Below are positions 36,041-45,011 of a stretch of 64,000 bases of DNA, one piece after another. Position 1 is the first letter of the stretch, and each line of letters starts with the position of its first letter. The position numbers were made by a program, and so were the translations under genes. The notes beneath the pieces were generated by a model. That model did not search any database. It was not told the DNA's origin and saw only the letters and a list, made by a program, of their open reading frames with translations. The DNA comes from Halostella litorea (GTDB taxonomy: Archaea > Halobacteriota > Halobacteria > Halobacteriales > Natronoarchaeaceae), in the NCBI RefSeq assembly GCF_004785955.1, contig NZ_SJER01000006.1, positions 42,877 through 106,876 on the forward strand. The letters run 5' to 3'.

Positions 36041-37894
36041 ATGTGTGGAATAACCGCGCACGTCGGCGGCGACGAGGCGGTCGAGGACCTGCTCGTCGGC
36101 CTGGAGAACCTGGAGTACCGCGGCTACGACTCCGCCGGCGTCGCCGTGAAGAACGGCCACGGGATCGACGTCTGCAAGCGCCAGGGCGAGATCTCACAGC
36201 TCAAGGACCGCATCCGCGGCGAACTGAGCGGGGGCCACGTCGGCATCGGCCATACGCGGTGGAGCACCCACGGGCCGCCGACCGACGAGAACGCACACCC
36301 CCACACGGACTGCACCGGCGAGGTCGCGGTCGTGCACAACGGCATCATCGAGAACTACGGGGAACTCAAACGCGGGCTGGAGCGGGCCGGCCACGGCTTC
36401 GACAGCGACACCGACACGGAGGTCGTCCCGCACCTCGTCGAGGAGTACCGCGACGAGGGGCTGTCGCCCGAGGCCGCCTTCCGGCGGACGATCCGCCGGC
36501 TGGAGGGGAGCTACGCCGTCGCGATGGTCGTCGACGGGTCGGACGCCGTCTACGCCACCCGGAACGGCTCCCCGCTCGTGATGGGCGTGAGCGGCGACCG
36601 CCGGTTCCTCGCCAGCGACGCGCCGGCGTTCCTGACGTTCACCGACCGCGTCGTCTACCTGGAGGACGGCGACGTGGTCGCGGTCGAACCCGGCGGCCAC
36701 CGGATAACCGACCTCGACGGCAACCCGGTGGAGCGACCCCCCGAGACCGTCGACTGGGTCGCCGAGGACGCCGAGAAGGGCGGCTACGACCACTACATGC
36801 TGAAGGAGATCCACGAACAGCCGGCGGCCCTCGCCCAGACGCTGCAGGGGCGGATCGACGGACAGTCGGCGTCGGACGACGCCGCGTCGTCCGGGGTCGG
36901 CCGCGACGCCGTCAGCCTGACGGAGTTCCCGCCGGGGTCGTTCGGGAACGTCGAGGAGGTCCAGTTCGTCGCCTGTGGCACCTCCTACCACGCCGCGCTG
37001 TACGCGACGCGCGTGCTCGCCAGCCGCGGGATCCACGCGTCGGCGTACCGCGCGGGGGAGTACGCGACCAGCCCGGCCCCCATCGGGGACGGGAGCCTCG
37101 TCGTCGGCGTGACCCAGAGCGGCGAGACCGCCGACACGCTCGAATCGCTCCGGGTCGCGACCAGACGGGGGGCGCGGACCCTCGCCGTGACCAACGTCGT
37201 CGGGAGCACGGCCGCCCGCGAGTGCGACGACGCGCTGTTCATCCGGGCCGGGCCGGAGATCGGCGTCGCCGCGACGAAGACGTTCTCCTCGCAGGTGGCG
37301 ACGCTGACGCTGCTCGGCGAGCGGATCGTCCGCGACGTGACCGGGCTGGCGAGCGACGAGGTCGGCGACCTGCTCGACTCGCTCGCGGCGCTCGGCGACG
37401 ACGTCCGGCGCGTCGTCGACGGGAGCGGGGCCGAGGACGTCGCCGACAGGTACGTCGGCCGGCCGTCGTACTTCTTCATCGGCCGGGACGTCGGCTACCC
37501 GGTGGCGCTGGAGGGGGCGCTGAAGTTCAAGGAGATCACCTACGAGCACGCCGAGGGATTCGCCGCGGGCGAACTCAAGCACGGCCCGCTTGCGCTGGTG
37601 ACCGAGGAGACGCCGGTGTTTGCCGTGTTCACCGGCCGCCACGACGAGAAGACGCTGAGCAACGTCGAGCAGGTCCAGGCCCGCGGCGCGCCGGTGATCG
37701 CCGTCGCGAGCGAGGACCACGACGCCGCGCTCGACGTCGCCGACGAGGCGCTGACCTACCCCGCGGCGGCCCCGGAGGCGGCGGCCGTCCTCGCGAACGT
37801 CCAGCTCCAGCTCGTCGCCTACCACGTCGCGAACCGGCTCGACAGGGCGATCGACAAGCCGCGGAACCTGGCAAAGAGCGTGACGGTCGAATGA
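36041..37894 (+). CDS. glmS: Glutamine-fructose-6-phosphate aminotransferase (isomerizing)
   Basis: A 617-residue cytosolic enzyme. Cys2 (MCGITAHVG) is the glutaminase nucleophile after Met removal; GHTRWSTHG and the conserved N-terminal amidotransferase motifs follow. Two SIS domains come next, with ACGTSYHA and GVTQSGETADTL. It forms glucosamine-6-phosphate, the start of UDP-GlcNAc synthesis, which is upstream of the wecB-wecC route in the island. An ATAACAAAG box lies in its upstream region. Confidence 0.93.
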   Translation: MCGITAHVGGDEAVEDLLVGLENLEYRGYDSAGVAVKNGHGIDVCKRQGEISQLKDRIRGELSGGHVGIGHTRWSTHGPPTDENAHPHTDCTGEVAVVHNGIIENYGELKRGLERAGHGFDSDTDTEVVPHLVEEYRDEGLSPEAAFRRTIRRLEGSYAVAMVVDGSDAVYATRNGSPLVMGVSGDRRFLASDAPAFLTFTDRVVYLEDGDVVAVEPGGHRITDLDGNPVERPPETVDWVAEDAEKGGYDHYMLKEIHEQPAALAQTLQGRIDGQSASDDAASSGVGRDAVSLTEFPPGSFGNVEEVQFVACGTSYHAALYATRVLASRGIHASAYRAGEYATSPAPIGDGSLVVGVTQSGETADTLESLRVATRRGARTLAVTNVVGSTAARECDDALFIRAGPEIGVAATKTFSSQVATLTLLGERIVRDVTGLASDEVGDLLDSLAALGDDVRRVVDGSGAEDVADRYVGRPSYFFIGRDVGYPVALEGALKFKEITYEHAEGFAAGELKHGPLALVTEETPVFAVFTGRHDEKTLSNVEQVQARGAPVIAVASEDHDAALDVADEALTYPAAAPEAAAVLANVQLQLVAYHVANRLDRAIDKPRNLAKSVTVE

Positions 37895-37907
37895 GAGGGG
37901 TGTAACC

Positions 37908-38195
37908 GTGTCGAACCCGACCGGCGGCGAGCGGGGCGACGACGCCGACGTGCGCGTCGACTGGTACAGCGGCGGCTCCGGGGACCGGGTCGCGGTCGGG
38001 ATCGACGCCGGCGAGGTGCGGCTGGCGGTCACGTTCCCGGTGACGGCGTCCCGGGCCGACCTCGAGGCCGTGTTCGCGGAACGGGACCGGGAGCTCGACC
38101 ACTACTTCGAGGCGCTGGCCCGGGTCCGCAGCAACTACCGGCAGGGCCGCGTCGAGGTCGACGCCGGGGACGTGACGACCGTCGACGACCGGTAG
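37908..38195 (+). CDS. Conserved small hypothetical protein
   Basis: A 95-residue protein with strand-like DVRVDWYSGGSGDRVAVGI and AGEVRLAVTFPV followed by helical segments ADLEAVFAERDRELDHYFEALARV. It begins GTG at 37908, 13 bases after glmS, and may be co-transcribed. No known domain. Confidence 0.6.
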   Translation: MSNPTGGERGDDADVRVDWYSGGSGDRVAVGIDAGEVRLAVTFPVTASRADLEAVFAERDRELDHYFEALARVRSNYRQGRVEVDAGDVTTVDDR

Positions 38196-38265
38196 CCGAC
38201 CGGCCGGCACCGTCGGCGGCGTAGGCCGGGCATTACTAACCCCCGTTGTGGCGACGCCACAGGCG

Positions 38266-39678
38266 ATGGCAGACCGGCCGAACATCATCTGGCTCACGAT
38301 GGAGAGCACGCGGGCCGACCACACCTCGCTCCACGGGTACGAGCGGGACACGACGCCCGAACTGCGCCGGATCGCGGCGTCGGACGACGGGCGGGCGTTC
38401 TCGCGGTGTTTCTCCCACGGCGTCTGGACGCTCGCCTCCAGCGCCTCGATCCTGTCGGGGACGTACCCCTCCCACCACGACACCGGGATGGAGAGCGACG
38501 CGTTCCCCGACGAACTGGACACGGCCCCCGAACGGCTCCGGGACGCCGGCTACCACACCGCCTGCCTCTCCCCGAACTCCCACCTGAGTTCGGCGACGAA
38601 CCTGGACCGCGGGTTCGAGCAGTTCGAGTGGCTGAGCAAGTCGTCGCTGTACGACGTCGCCGGGCCGCGGACGCTGGCGAAGTACGCCGCGAACCTGTGG
38701 CGACACAGCGCCGGGCTGACGACCGACACGGCGAAACACAGCACCGGCTACGTGATCACCGACGTGGTCAAGCGCTGGCTGCGGTCGTTCGCGGGCGACG
38801 ACGAGCCGTTCTTCCTCTACGCCCACTACGGCGACCCGCACCACGCCTACTACCCGCCGCTGCCGTACCACGACGCCTTCACCGACGACATCGAGTTCTC
38901 GGCCGACGAGGCCGCCGAACTGGCGCTGGACCACCACGACGACCTGAACGAACTCATCGCGCGTGGCTGCCCGTTCTCGGACGCCGAGTGGGCCGCGCTG
39001 CTGGCGATGTACGACGCGGAGATCGCCTACACCGACGAACTGATCGGCCACGTGTTCGACTACGCGACCGACCGGCTTGACCTGGACGACACCGTGTTCG
39101 TGGTCACGGCCGACCACGGCGAACTGTTCGGCGAGGGGGGGATGCTCGCCCACAAGGTCGTCGTCGACGACGCCGTCACCCACGTCCCCGCGGTCGTCCA
39201 CGGGCTCGACGCGCTGACCGACCACGACGGGGAGCTGGTCCAGCACGCCGACCTGATGGAGACGGTCCTCGCGGCGGTCGGGGCCGACACCGACGGGATG
39301 CAGGGCGTCGACCTGCGGACGAACCGGCGGGAGCACGCGGTCCTCCAGCGCGGGTGGAAGCGGGCGAAGAAGAACCTCGACACGTTCCGCGAGTTCGACC
39401 CGTCGTTCGACGTCGACGCCTACCACGAGGGCCAGCTACACGCGCTCCGCACGGCCGAATACAAGTACCAGCGCGGCGAGGACGGGGCCGAGCTGTTCGA
39501 ACTCCCGGACGAGACGCGGGACGTGGCCGACGACCGGCCGGAGGTCGCCGCCGAACTCGACCGGACGCTGACGGAGTGGCTGGAGACGGCGGGCGCGCCG
39601 GTCTCCGACGAGCGCCGGGAGGGGAGCTTCTCCGACGAGATGCGCGACCAGCTCGCGGACCTGGGCTACATCGAGTGA
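38266..39678 (+). CDS. Sulfatase-like alkaline-phosphatase-superfamily enzyme
   Basis: A 470-residue cytosolic or surface enzyme. The N-terminal metal motif WLTMESTRADH, the loop WTLASSASILSGTYPSHH and VTADHGELFGE show the alkaline-phosphatase/sulfatase fold. The formylglycine motif C/S-x-P-x-R is not present; the nucleophile position reads Thr/Ser. It may transfer or hydrolyse a phosphate or sulfate ester on a glycan. No signal peptide. ATG 38266 is preferred over a GTG at 38248. Confidence 0.85.
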   Translation: MADRPNIIWLTMESTRADHTSLHGYERDTTPELRRIAASDDGRAFSRCFSHGVWTLASSASILSGTYPSHHDTGMESDAFPDELDTAPERLRDAGYHTACLSPNSHLSSATNLDRGFEQFEWLSKSSLYDVAGPRTLAKYAANLWRHSAGLTTDTAKHSTGYVITDVVKRWLRSFAGDDEPFFLYAHYGDPHHAYYPPLPYHDAFTDDIEFSADEAAELALDHHDDLNELIARGCPFSDAEWAALLAMYDAEIAYTDELIGHVFDYATDRLDLDDTVFVVTADHGELFGEGGMLAHKVVVDDAVTHVPAVVHGLDALTDHDGELVQHADLMETVLAAVGADTDGMQGVDLRTNRREHAVLQRGWKRAKKNLDTFREFDPSFDVDAYHEGQLHALRTAEYKYQRGEDGAELFELPDETRDVADDRPEVAAELDRTLTEWLETAGAPVSDERREGSFSDEMRDQLADLGYIE

Positions 39679-39703
39679 GCCGGGAGGCGGCCGCCGGCCG
39701 CGC

Positions 39704-41494
39704 TCAGCCGCCGCTGACGTAGTAGAGGTCGACCTCGCCGTTCGCCCGGACGCGGTGGACGCCGTCGTACTGCTCCAGCCTGGCGAGGTCGCGCTCGCTG
39801 TACTGGATGCCCCGGTAGGCGGTCGTCTCGCGCTGGCGGTCGAACTCGGTCAGCACGACGTACCTCCCCTCGCCGTAGTGGCTCGTCAGGTTGCCCCGGA
39901 GGACCGGCGGCGGGACGGAGTCGCTGCTCCAGTTCAGCCCCGTCGGCCCGTACACCGCGTGCCGGTACCGCCACGTGGCGTAGCCGACGCCGAGCGGGTC
40001 GGCGTCGGAGCCGACCGTCTCGAACGTCGCCTCGTACCCCTCCAGTTGCATCTGGGTCTTCTGCTCGCTCGCCTGGTAGATGAACGGCGACGAGTACAGC
40101 GTCGCCGCCGACAGCGCGAGCAGGAGACACACCGCGAGGCCGACGGCCGCGAACCGGCCGCCCGACAGCACCTCGCGGCCGCCGTGGGCCCGGGCGAACT
40201 GGACCGCCCCGAGGACCGACACCGCGACCATGATCATGGCGAAGTACCGGAAGAACAGCTCCGAGAGGTTGCCGACGAAGTGGAGGCCGCCGAAGACGCC
40301 GAGCGTCAACAGCCCCGCGAACAGGTACCGCACCGCCCGGTCGACGTGGGGGCGCTCGATCCGCCCCCACAGCGTCGCGAGGAAGAGCAGCCCCGCGAGC
40401 GCCGACAGCACCGCACTGACGAGGAACAGTTTGACGAATATCTCGCCGATGCCCGAGCCGATGGTCGTCAGCGACGCGCCGCGCTGGTCGACGACGCTGC
40501 CCACCGAGGCGTCGCTCGTCCCGAGCAGGAACCCCGACATGCGGACGACGATGGAGCGCATCTGTCGCGTGATCGCGCCGTGGAACGGGATCCAGACCAG
40601 AAACGCCGCGGCCGCGACCGCGGTCTGGCCGTACAGCGGCCGCGCCCGCGTCGCGTCCCGGAGCCGCGCCCGGGCGAACTGGAAGGCGGCGACCGTGCCG
40701 AAAAAGAGGACCACGACCGCGGCCTGCTGGGGGTGGTACAGCACGACCGACACCGAGGTGAGCGCCAGGAGCGCGCCGGCCCCCGCGAACGTCCCGTGGT
40801 CGGGGTCGCCGAACGCGAACTTCACGAGCAGGAACAGCACCAGCGCGAAGAACATGCTGGCCTGCGTGATCGGGTGGGGGTTCAGCGCCGTGACGACGTG
40901 GTTGACCGGGACGAGGAAAAACGCCGCGAACGCGCCGATGACGGTTCCGACGGTCGTCCCGGTCAACAGGCGGACGGCGAGCGTGGCGAAGGCGAGATAG
41001 AGGACGGCGAAGGCGAGCACGACCAGCATCAGCGAGTGGGTCAGTTCGAACCCGGCGACCTCCGTGAGGAGGACGCCGAAGGAGTGGATCCCGGGGTAGA
41101 TGATCTCCAGCGGGCTCAACTCGCCGGCGAGCACCTCGCGGGCGTACCCCAGGTGGGTCAGCGAGTCGGCCCCGCCGTAGTAGTGGTAGCCCCGGACCAC
41201 CGGCAGCCCCGCGACCAGCGTCGTCGCGCCGCCGCCGAGCGCGACGGCGGCCCCCCGCACCCGGCCGGGGCCGGCGAGCAGGGCGACGATCAGCGCGGCG
41301 GCGAACGCCACCTCCAGGCCGATCCAGACGGCGAGGGGCGTCCCCGCGTACACCGACTGCTCGTAGCCCGTCGCCGGGTTGCGGTGGGCGACCAGCGTCG
41401 CGGCCGCGAGGGCGAGAAAGCAGACGGCCAGGGCCGACCGGAGGAGCGGACCGTCCATCCCCGGGCGGTCCCCGGACCGCGCGGCCCCGGTCAT
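39704..41494 (-). CDS. Large polytopic membrane protein of the GT-C/DUF2206 type
   Basis: A 596-residue protein with about 12 hydrophobic helices and an N-terminal SALAVCFLALAAATLVAHRNPATGYEQSVYAG loop. The helices run through residue 490, and the last 110 residues are hydrophilic and probably outside (VPPPVLRGNLTSHYGEGRYVVLTEFDRQRE). The layout matches haloarchaeal GT-C-like or DUF2206 proteins of glycan clusters. Its ATG overlaps the stop of the glycosyltransferase upstream (ATGA), so the two are one unit. Reaction unknown. Confidence 0.75.
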   Translation of the reverse strand: MTGAARSGDRPGMDGPLLRSALAVCFLALAAATLVAHRNPATGYEQSVYAGTPLAVWIGLEVAFAAALIVALLAGPGRVRGAAVALGGGATTLVAGLPVVRGYHYYGGADSLTHLGYAREVLAGELSPLEIIYPGIHSFGVLLTEVAGFELTHSLMLVVLAFAVLYLAFATLAVRLLTGTTVGTVIGAFAAFFLVPVNHVVTALNPHPITQASMFFALVLFLLVKFAFGDPDHGTFAGAGALLALTSVSVVLYHPQQAAVVVLFFGTVAAFQFARARLRDATRARPLYGQTAVAAAAFLVWIPFHGAITRQMRSIVVRMSGFLLGTSDASVGSVVDQRGASLTTIGSGIGEIFVKLFLVSAVLSALAGLLFLATLWGRIERPHVDRAVRYLFAGLLTLGVFGGLHFVGNLSELFFRYFAMIMVAVSVLGAVQFARAHGGREVLSGGRFAAVGLAVCLLLALSAATLYSSPFIYQASEQKTQMQLEGYEATFETVGSDADPLGVGYATWRYRHAVYGPTGLNWSSDSVPPPVLRGNLTSHYGEGRYVVLTEFDRQRETTAYRGIQYSERDLARLEQYDGVHRVRANGEVDLYYVSGG

Positions 41495-42585
41495 CCCTCC
41501 CCCTCCGGGCGGGCGACCGCGCGGTACGTGTCCGTCAGGCGGTCGACCGCCGCCCGCCAGGAGTAGCGCTCGCTGACGGCCTCGCGGTTCGTCCGCCCCA
41601 TCGCCGCGACGGCGTCCGGGTCGGCGAGCAGGTCCGCAAGCGCCGCCGCCAGGTCGTCGCTGTCGCCGGGGTCGACCAGGACGCCGTTCTCCTCGTCGAC
41701 GACTTCGGGGATGCTGCCGACGCCGGTCGTCACGACGGCGTTGCCGCCCGCCATCCCCTCCAGCAGGGCGATCGGGAGGCCCTCGCCGTGGGTCGGGAGG
41801 ACGTATATCGAGGCCGAGTCGAGCAGCGCCCGCTTCTCCGCCTCGGAGACGTAGCCGCGGTAGTCGACGCCGTCGTGGCGCTCGGCCAGCGCCTCGGCGC
41901 GGTCCGACAGCGGCCCGTCGCCGGCGATGCTCACGCGGAACGGCGGCGCGCCGTTCCGCTTCAGCGCATCGACCGCGTCGGTCAGTTCGCTGATCCCCTT
42001 GCGCTCCACGTGGTTCGAGACGAACGCGACGTGGGGGCGGTCGCCGTCGAACGCGGGGCGGTACTCGTCGGCGTCGACCGCGTTCGGGATGACGACGAGT
42101 TTCTCGGGCGACGCCCGGAACGCGAGCACGTCGCGCCAGTACTCCGAGAGGACGACGATCCGGTCGCAGGCCCCGAACACGGCCGACTGGAGCAGGCGGA
42201 CCGGGAGCGAGGCGTCGACGACGAAGTCGTCGAACGACGAGCCGTGGACGTGGAGGACGACCGGCCGCCGCCAGACCACCGCCGCGAACAGGACGTAGAA
42301 CGACGCGCGGTAGAACGCGAAGCCGTGCGAGGAGTGGACGTGGACGGCGTCGGGGCGGGACCGGGCGGGGAACAGCGCCGCGTCCCGCAGGGAGACGAGC
42401 AGCGCGGCGAGGAACCACCGCCACCCCTCGCCCTCCGGCGTCCCGACGTCGTACACCCGCGGGGCGACCCAGTCCGGCAGCCGTTCCCGCTGTTCCGTCA
42501 CGTACCTGGCGACCCCGCCGGTGGCGCGGCTCTCCGGCCCGACGACGAGCAGGTCGATACCGTCGGCGCTCGATTCGGCACCCAT
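41491..42585 (-). CDS. GT4 (GT-B) glycosyltransferase
   Basis: A 364-residue enzyme. The N-terminus has VVGPESRATGGVARYVTEQRERL and the middle VLHVHGSSFDD. The C-terminal half has PNAVDADEY, VERKGISELTDAV and the E-x7-E-type donor motif HGEGLPIALLEGMAGGNAVV, as in GT4. It builds a glycan using a nucleotide sugar. A GGGGG/CCCCC hairpin lies at 42595-42607, before the ATG. The donor sugar cannot be read. Confidence 0.88.
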   Translation of the reverse strand: MGAESSADGIDLLVVGPESRATGGVARYVTEQRERLPDWVAPRVYDVGTPEGEGWRWFLAALLVSLRDAALFPARSRPDAVHVHSSHGFAFYRASFYVLFAAVVWRRPVVLHVHGSSFDDFVVDASLPVRLLQSAVFGACDRIVVLSEYWRDVLAFRASPEKLVVIPNAVDADEYRPAFDGDRPHVAFVSNHVERKGISELTDAVDALKRNGAPPFRVSIAGDGPLSDRAEALAERHDGVDYRGYVSEAEKRALLDSASIYVLPTHGEGLPIALLEGMAGGNAVVTTGVGSIPEVVDEENGVLVDPGDSDDLAAALADLLADPDAVAAMGRTNREAVSERYSWRAAVDRLTDTYRAVARPEGEG

Positions 42586-42750
42586 GCGTTGCTCCCCCCT
42601 TTGGGGGAAGTGAACTTATTAAGAAACCGCCTACCGCCCCGCGGACGTGTCTCGCGGGCGAACGGCGGAGCGGCCGGTGGGGCCGCCCGCCCGGCCGCCG
42701 GGGCGTTAACTACACATTTACAATGGCCTCGCTCTCCCTACGGAGCACTG

Positions 42751-43686
42751 ATGTACTCGCTCTCGCAGGTGCAACGCGGGGTTCGCCGGGGCCTCTCGAA
42801 CCCGTCGTTTTTCGGACGGGAGCTGAACCGGCTGTACCACCGCCGCCTCTACCGTCGCCCGTACAACACCGACGGCGTCGACGTGGTCGCCGAGGACTGG
42901 GACACGCTGTTGCTGCTGGACGCCTGCCGCTACGACATGTTCCGGCGGATTCACGCCCTCCCCGGCCGGCTGGAGGCCCGCGAGTCGAAGGGGTCGCACA
43001 CGTCGGAGTTCCTCGCGGCCAACTTCGGCGGGCGGACGCTCCGGGACACCGTCTACGTCACCGCCAGCCCACAGCTGTACCGCCGGCGCGACGAACTCGA
43101 CGTCGAGTTCCACGACGTCGTCAACGTCTGGCGCGAGGCGGGGTGGGACGAGGACCACGGGACGGTCCGGCCGGAGACGATGGCCGAGCACGTCCGCCGC
43201 GCGGTCGAGGAGTACCCGCAAAAGCGGATCATCGGGCACTTCCTGCAGCCCCACTACCCGTTTCTCGACGCCGACGACCGCCTCAACGCCCGCCGGTTCG
43301 GCGACGACGAGGGGGCGGCCGACGTGTGGGGTGAGCTGATGCGCGGCCGCCTCGACGCGACCGGCGAGGAGGTGTGGCGCGCCTACGTCCGGAACCTGAC
43401 CGCCGTCCTCCCGGTGATCGAGGAATTGCTCGCCGAACTCGACGGCCGGACCGTCGTCACGGCCGACCACGGCAACATGGTCGGCGAGCGAGCGTCGCCG
43501 GTGCCGATACGCGAGTGGGGCCACCCGCCGGGCGTGTACACGGACCAGCTCGTCCGGGTCCCGTGGCTCGTCTACGAGCACGGCCCGCGGCGGGAGATCA
43601 CCGAGGGGACGGCCGAGGGCGCGGCCGACGCCGTCGCCGACGACGTCGTCGAGGACAGGCTCCGACAGCTGGGGTACGCCGACTGA
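42751..43686 (+). CDS. Alkaline-phosphatase-superfamily enzyme, sulfatase-like (1)
   Basis: A 311-residue protein. The first metal motif LLLLDACRYDMF and a candidate nucleophile in SKGSHTSEFLAANFGG (Thr/Ser) precede HFLQPHYPF and VVTADHGNMVGE. No C/S-x-P-x-R sequence is present. A short N-terminal extension (YSLSQVQRGVRRGLSNPSFF) precedes it. It ends two bases before the start of the next sulfatase-like gene; the pair probably acts on the same surface polymer. Confidence 0.82.
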   Translation: MYSLSQVQRGVRRGLSNPSFFGRELNRLYHRRLYRRPYNTDGVDVVAEDWDTLLLLDACRYDMFRRIHALPGRLEARESKGSHTSEFLAANFGGRTLRDTVYVTASPQLYRRRDELDVEFHDVVNVWREAGWDEDHGTVRPETMAEHVRRAVEEYPQKRIIGHFLQPHYPFLDADDRLNARRFGDDEGAADVWGELMRGRLDATGEEVWRAYVRNLTAVLPVIEELLAELDGRTVVTADHGNMVGERASPVPIREWGHPPGVYTDQLVRVPWLVYEHGPRREITEGTAEGAADAVADDVVEDRLRQLGYAD

Positions 43687-43688
43687 CC

Positions 43689-44966
43689 ATGCCGGCCGAC
43701 ACGCAACGGGACGTGGTGCTCGTCACGGTCGACTGCTGGCGGCACGACGCGCCCGCGCGGATGCCGAACCTCGCGGCGCTGACGGAAGGGTACGACCGGC
43801 GCGACGCGATCTGTCAGGCCCCCGCGACCCGGGGGGCGTTCCCGGCGCTGCTGTCGAGCAAGTACTACCCGCAGGCGTACGCGGGGTTCGACGAGGTGCG
43901 CCGGGACGTCGAGTCGCTCCCGGAGGTGCTGTCGGCGGCCGGGTACGAGACCTGCGGGATCGTCGGGTCGAACCCCTTCCTGAGCACCTGGGGCGGGGAC
44001 TTCGACCGCTTCTGGAACGACCGGATGGACGCCGACGCCGACGACGAGGGGGTCCGCGGGACGCTCCGCGCCGGGGCGTCGCGGCTCCGCCACGCGTACA
44101 ACTACCTCCGGCTCCGGAGCCGGGTGCCGGCGAGCGAGGTCGCGAGCCGGGGGCGGGAGTGGTACGAGAGCCGGTCGGGCCCGCGGTTCCTCTGGATGCA
44201 CCTGATGGACGTCCACGTCCCCTTCTTCCCGGGGCTCCGGAAGGGGATGTCGGAGGGGCTGGTCGACGGCTACCGCTCCCACCTGCGGTTCATGCGCGAC
44301 CCCGACTCGCTGTCGGCCGAGGAATACGACGCCTTAGAGCGGTTCTACTGGCGCTCGGTCGAGCGGCTGGACGAGCAGATAGACGAGGTGCTTGGCTTCC
44401 TCGACGACGACGCGCTGGTCGTCATCACCGGCGACCACGGCGAGGAGTTCGACCACGGCGGCTACGGCCACGCGCGCCCGTACGACGAGTGCATCCGGGT
44501 CCCCCTGCTCTCCAGCCCCGGCCTGGCCGCGTCGTTCGGCGACCGCGAGACGCTCCGGCACCTCGACGTGCCGGCGACCATCGTCGACGCCGTGGGCTGT
44601 GCGGTGCCCGACAGCTGGGAGGGCGCCCCCGGGGACCGCGCCGACCCGTTCCCGGCGTTCACGCTGAACCACTCGCCGCAGTTCGGCCGGACGTACGGGG
44701 CCGTCCGCACCGAGCGGTACAAGCTGTTCAAGGCGTTCGACGACGACACCGACGAACTCGTCGGCGCCGAGGCGTACGACCTGCGGGACGACCCCGGGGA
44801 GACCCGGAACCTGTACGGCCAGGACCCGCCGGCGACGGTCCGGACGCTCGAATCGCGGCTCGACGGGTTCCTCGACCGCGAGGACATCCGGTCGGGCATC
44901 CACGAGGACCCGCGGAACGCCCCGGAGGTCGTCGAGGACAGGCTACAGGCGCTCGGCTACAAATGA
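43689..44966 (+). CDS. Alkaline-phosphatase-superfamily enzyme, sulfatase-like (2)
   Basis: A 425-residue protein. The metal motif is VLVTVDCWRHDAP; the nucleophile region QAPATRGAFPALLSSKYYPQ has Thr rather than Cys. VVITGDHGEEFDHGGYGH supplies the metal-binding His and Asp. The C-terminal half has TERYKLFKAFDDDTDELVGAEAYDLRDDP, a usual sulfatase C-terminal feature. The TGA of this gene is followed immediately by the IS element. Confidence 0.85.
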   Translation: MPADTQRDVVLVTVDCWRHDAPARMPNLAALTEGYDRRDAICQAPATRGAFPALLSSKYYPQAYAGFDEVRRDVESLPEVLSAAGYETCGIVGSNPFLSTWGGDFDRFWNDRMDADADDEGVRGTLRAGASRLRHAYNYLRLRSRVPASEVASRGREWYESRSGPRFLWMHLMDVHVPFFPGLRKGMSEGLVDGYRSHLRFMRDPDSLSAEEYDALERFYWRSVERLDEQIDEVLGFLDDDALVVITGDHGEEFDHGGYGHARPYDECIRVPLLSSPGLAASFGDRETLRHLDVPATIVDAVGCAVPDSWEGAPGDRADPFPAFTLNHSPQFGRTYGAVRTERYKLFKAFDDDTDELVGAEAYDLRDDPGETRNLYGQDPPATVRTLESRLDGFLDREDIRSGIHEDPRNAPEVVEDRLQALGYK

Positions 44967-44972
44967 CATCCT

Positions 44973-44992
44973 CCGCGCCGTGAACGGCGCGG
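44973..44992 (+). repeat. IS end hairpin (tnpB 3' side)
   Basis: CCGCGCCG TGAA CGGCGCGG forms a perfect 8-bp stem. In this family it marks the right end and the 3' part of the guide RNA (reRNA/omegaRNA). Confidence 0.7.
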
Positions 44993-45011
44993 TTTCCCAA
45001 GCGTTGGGATA

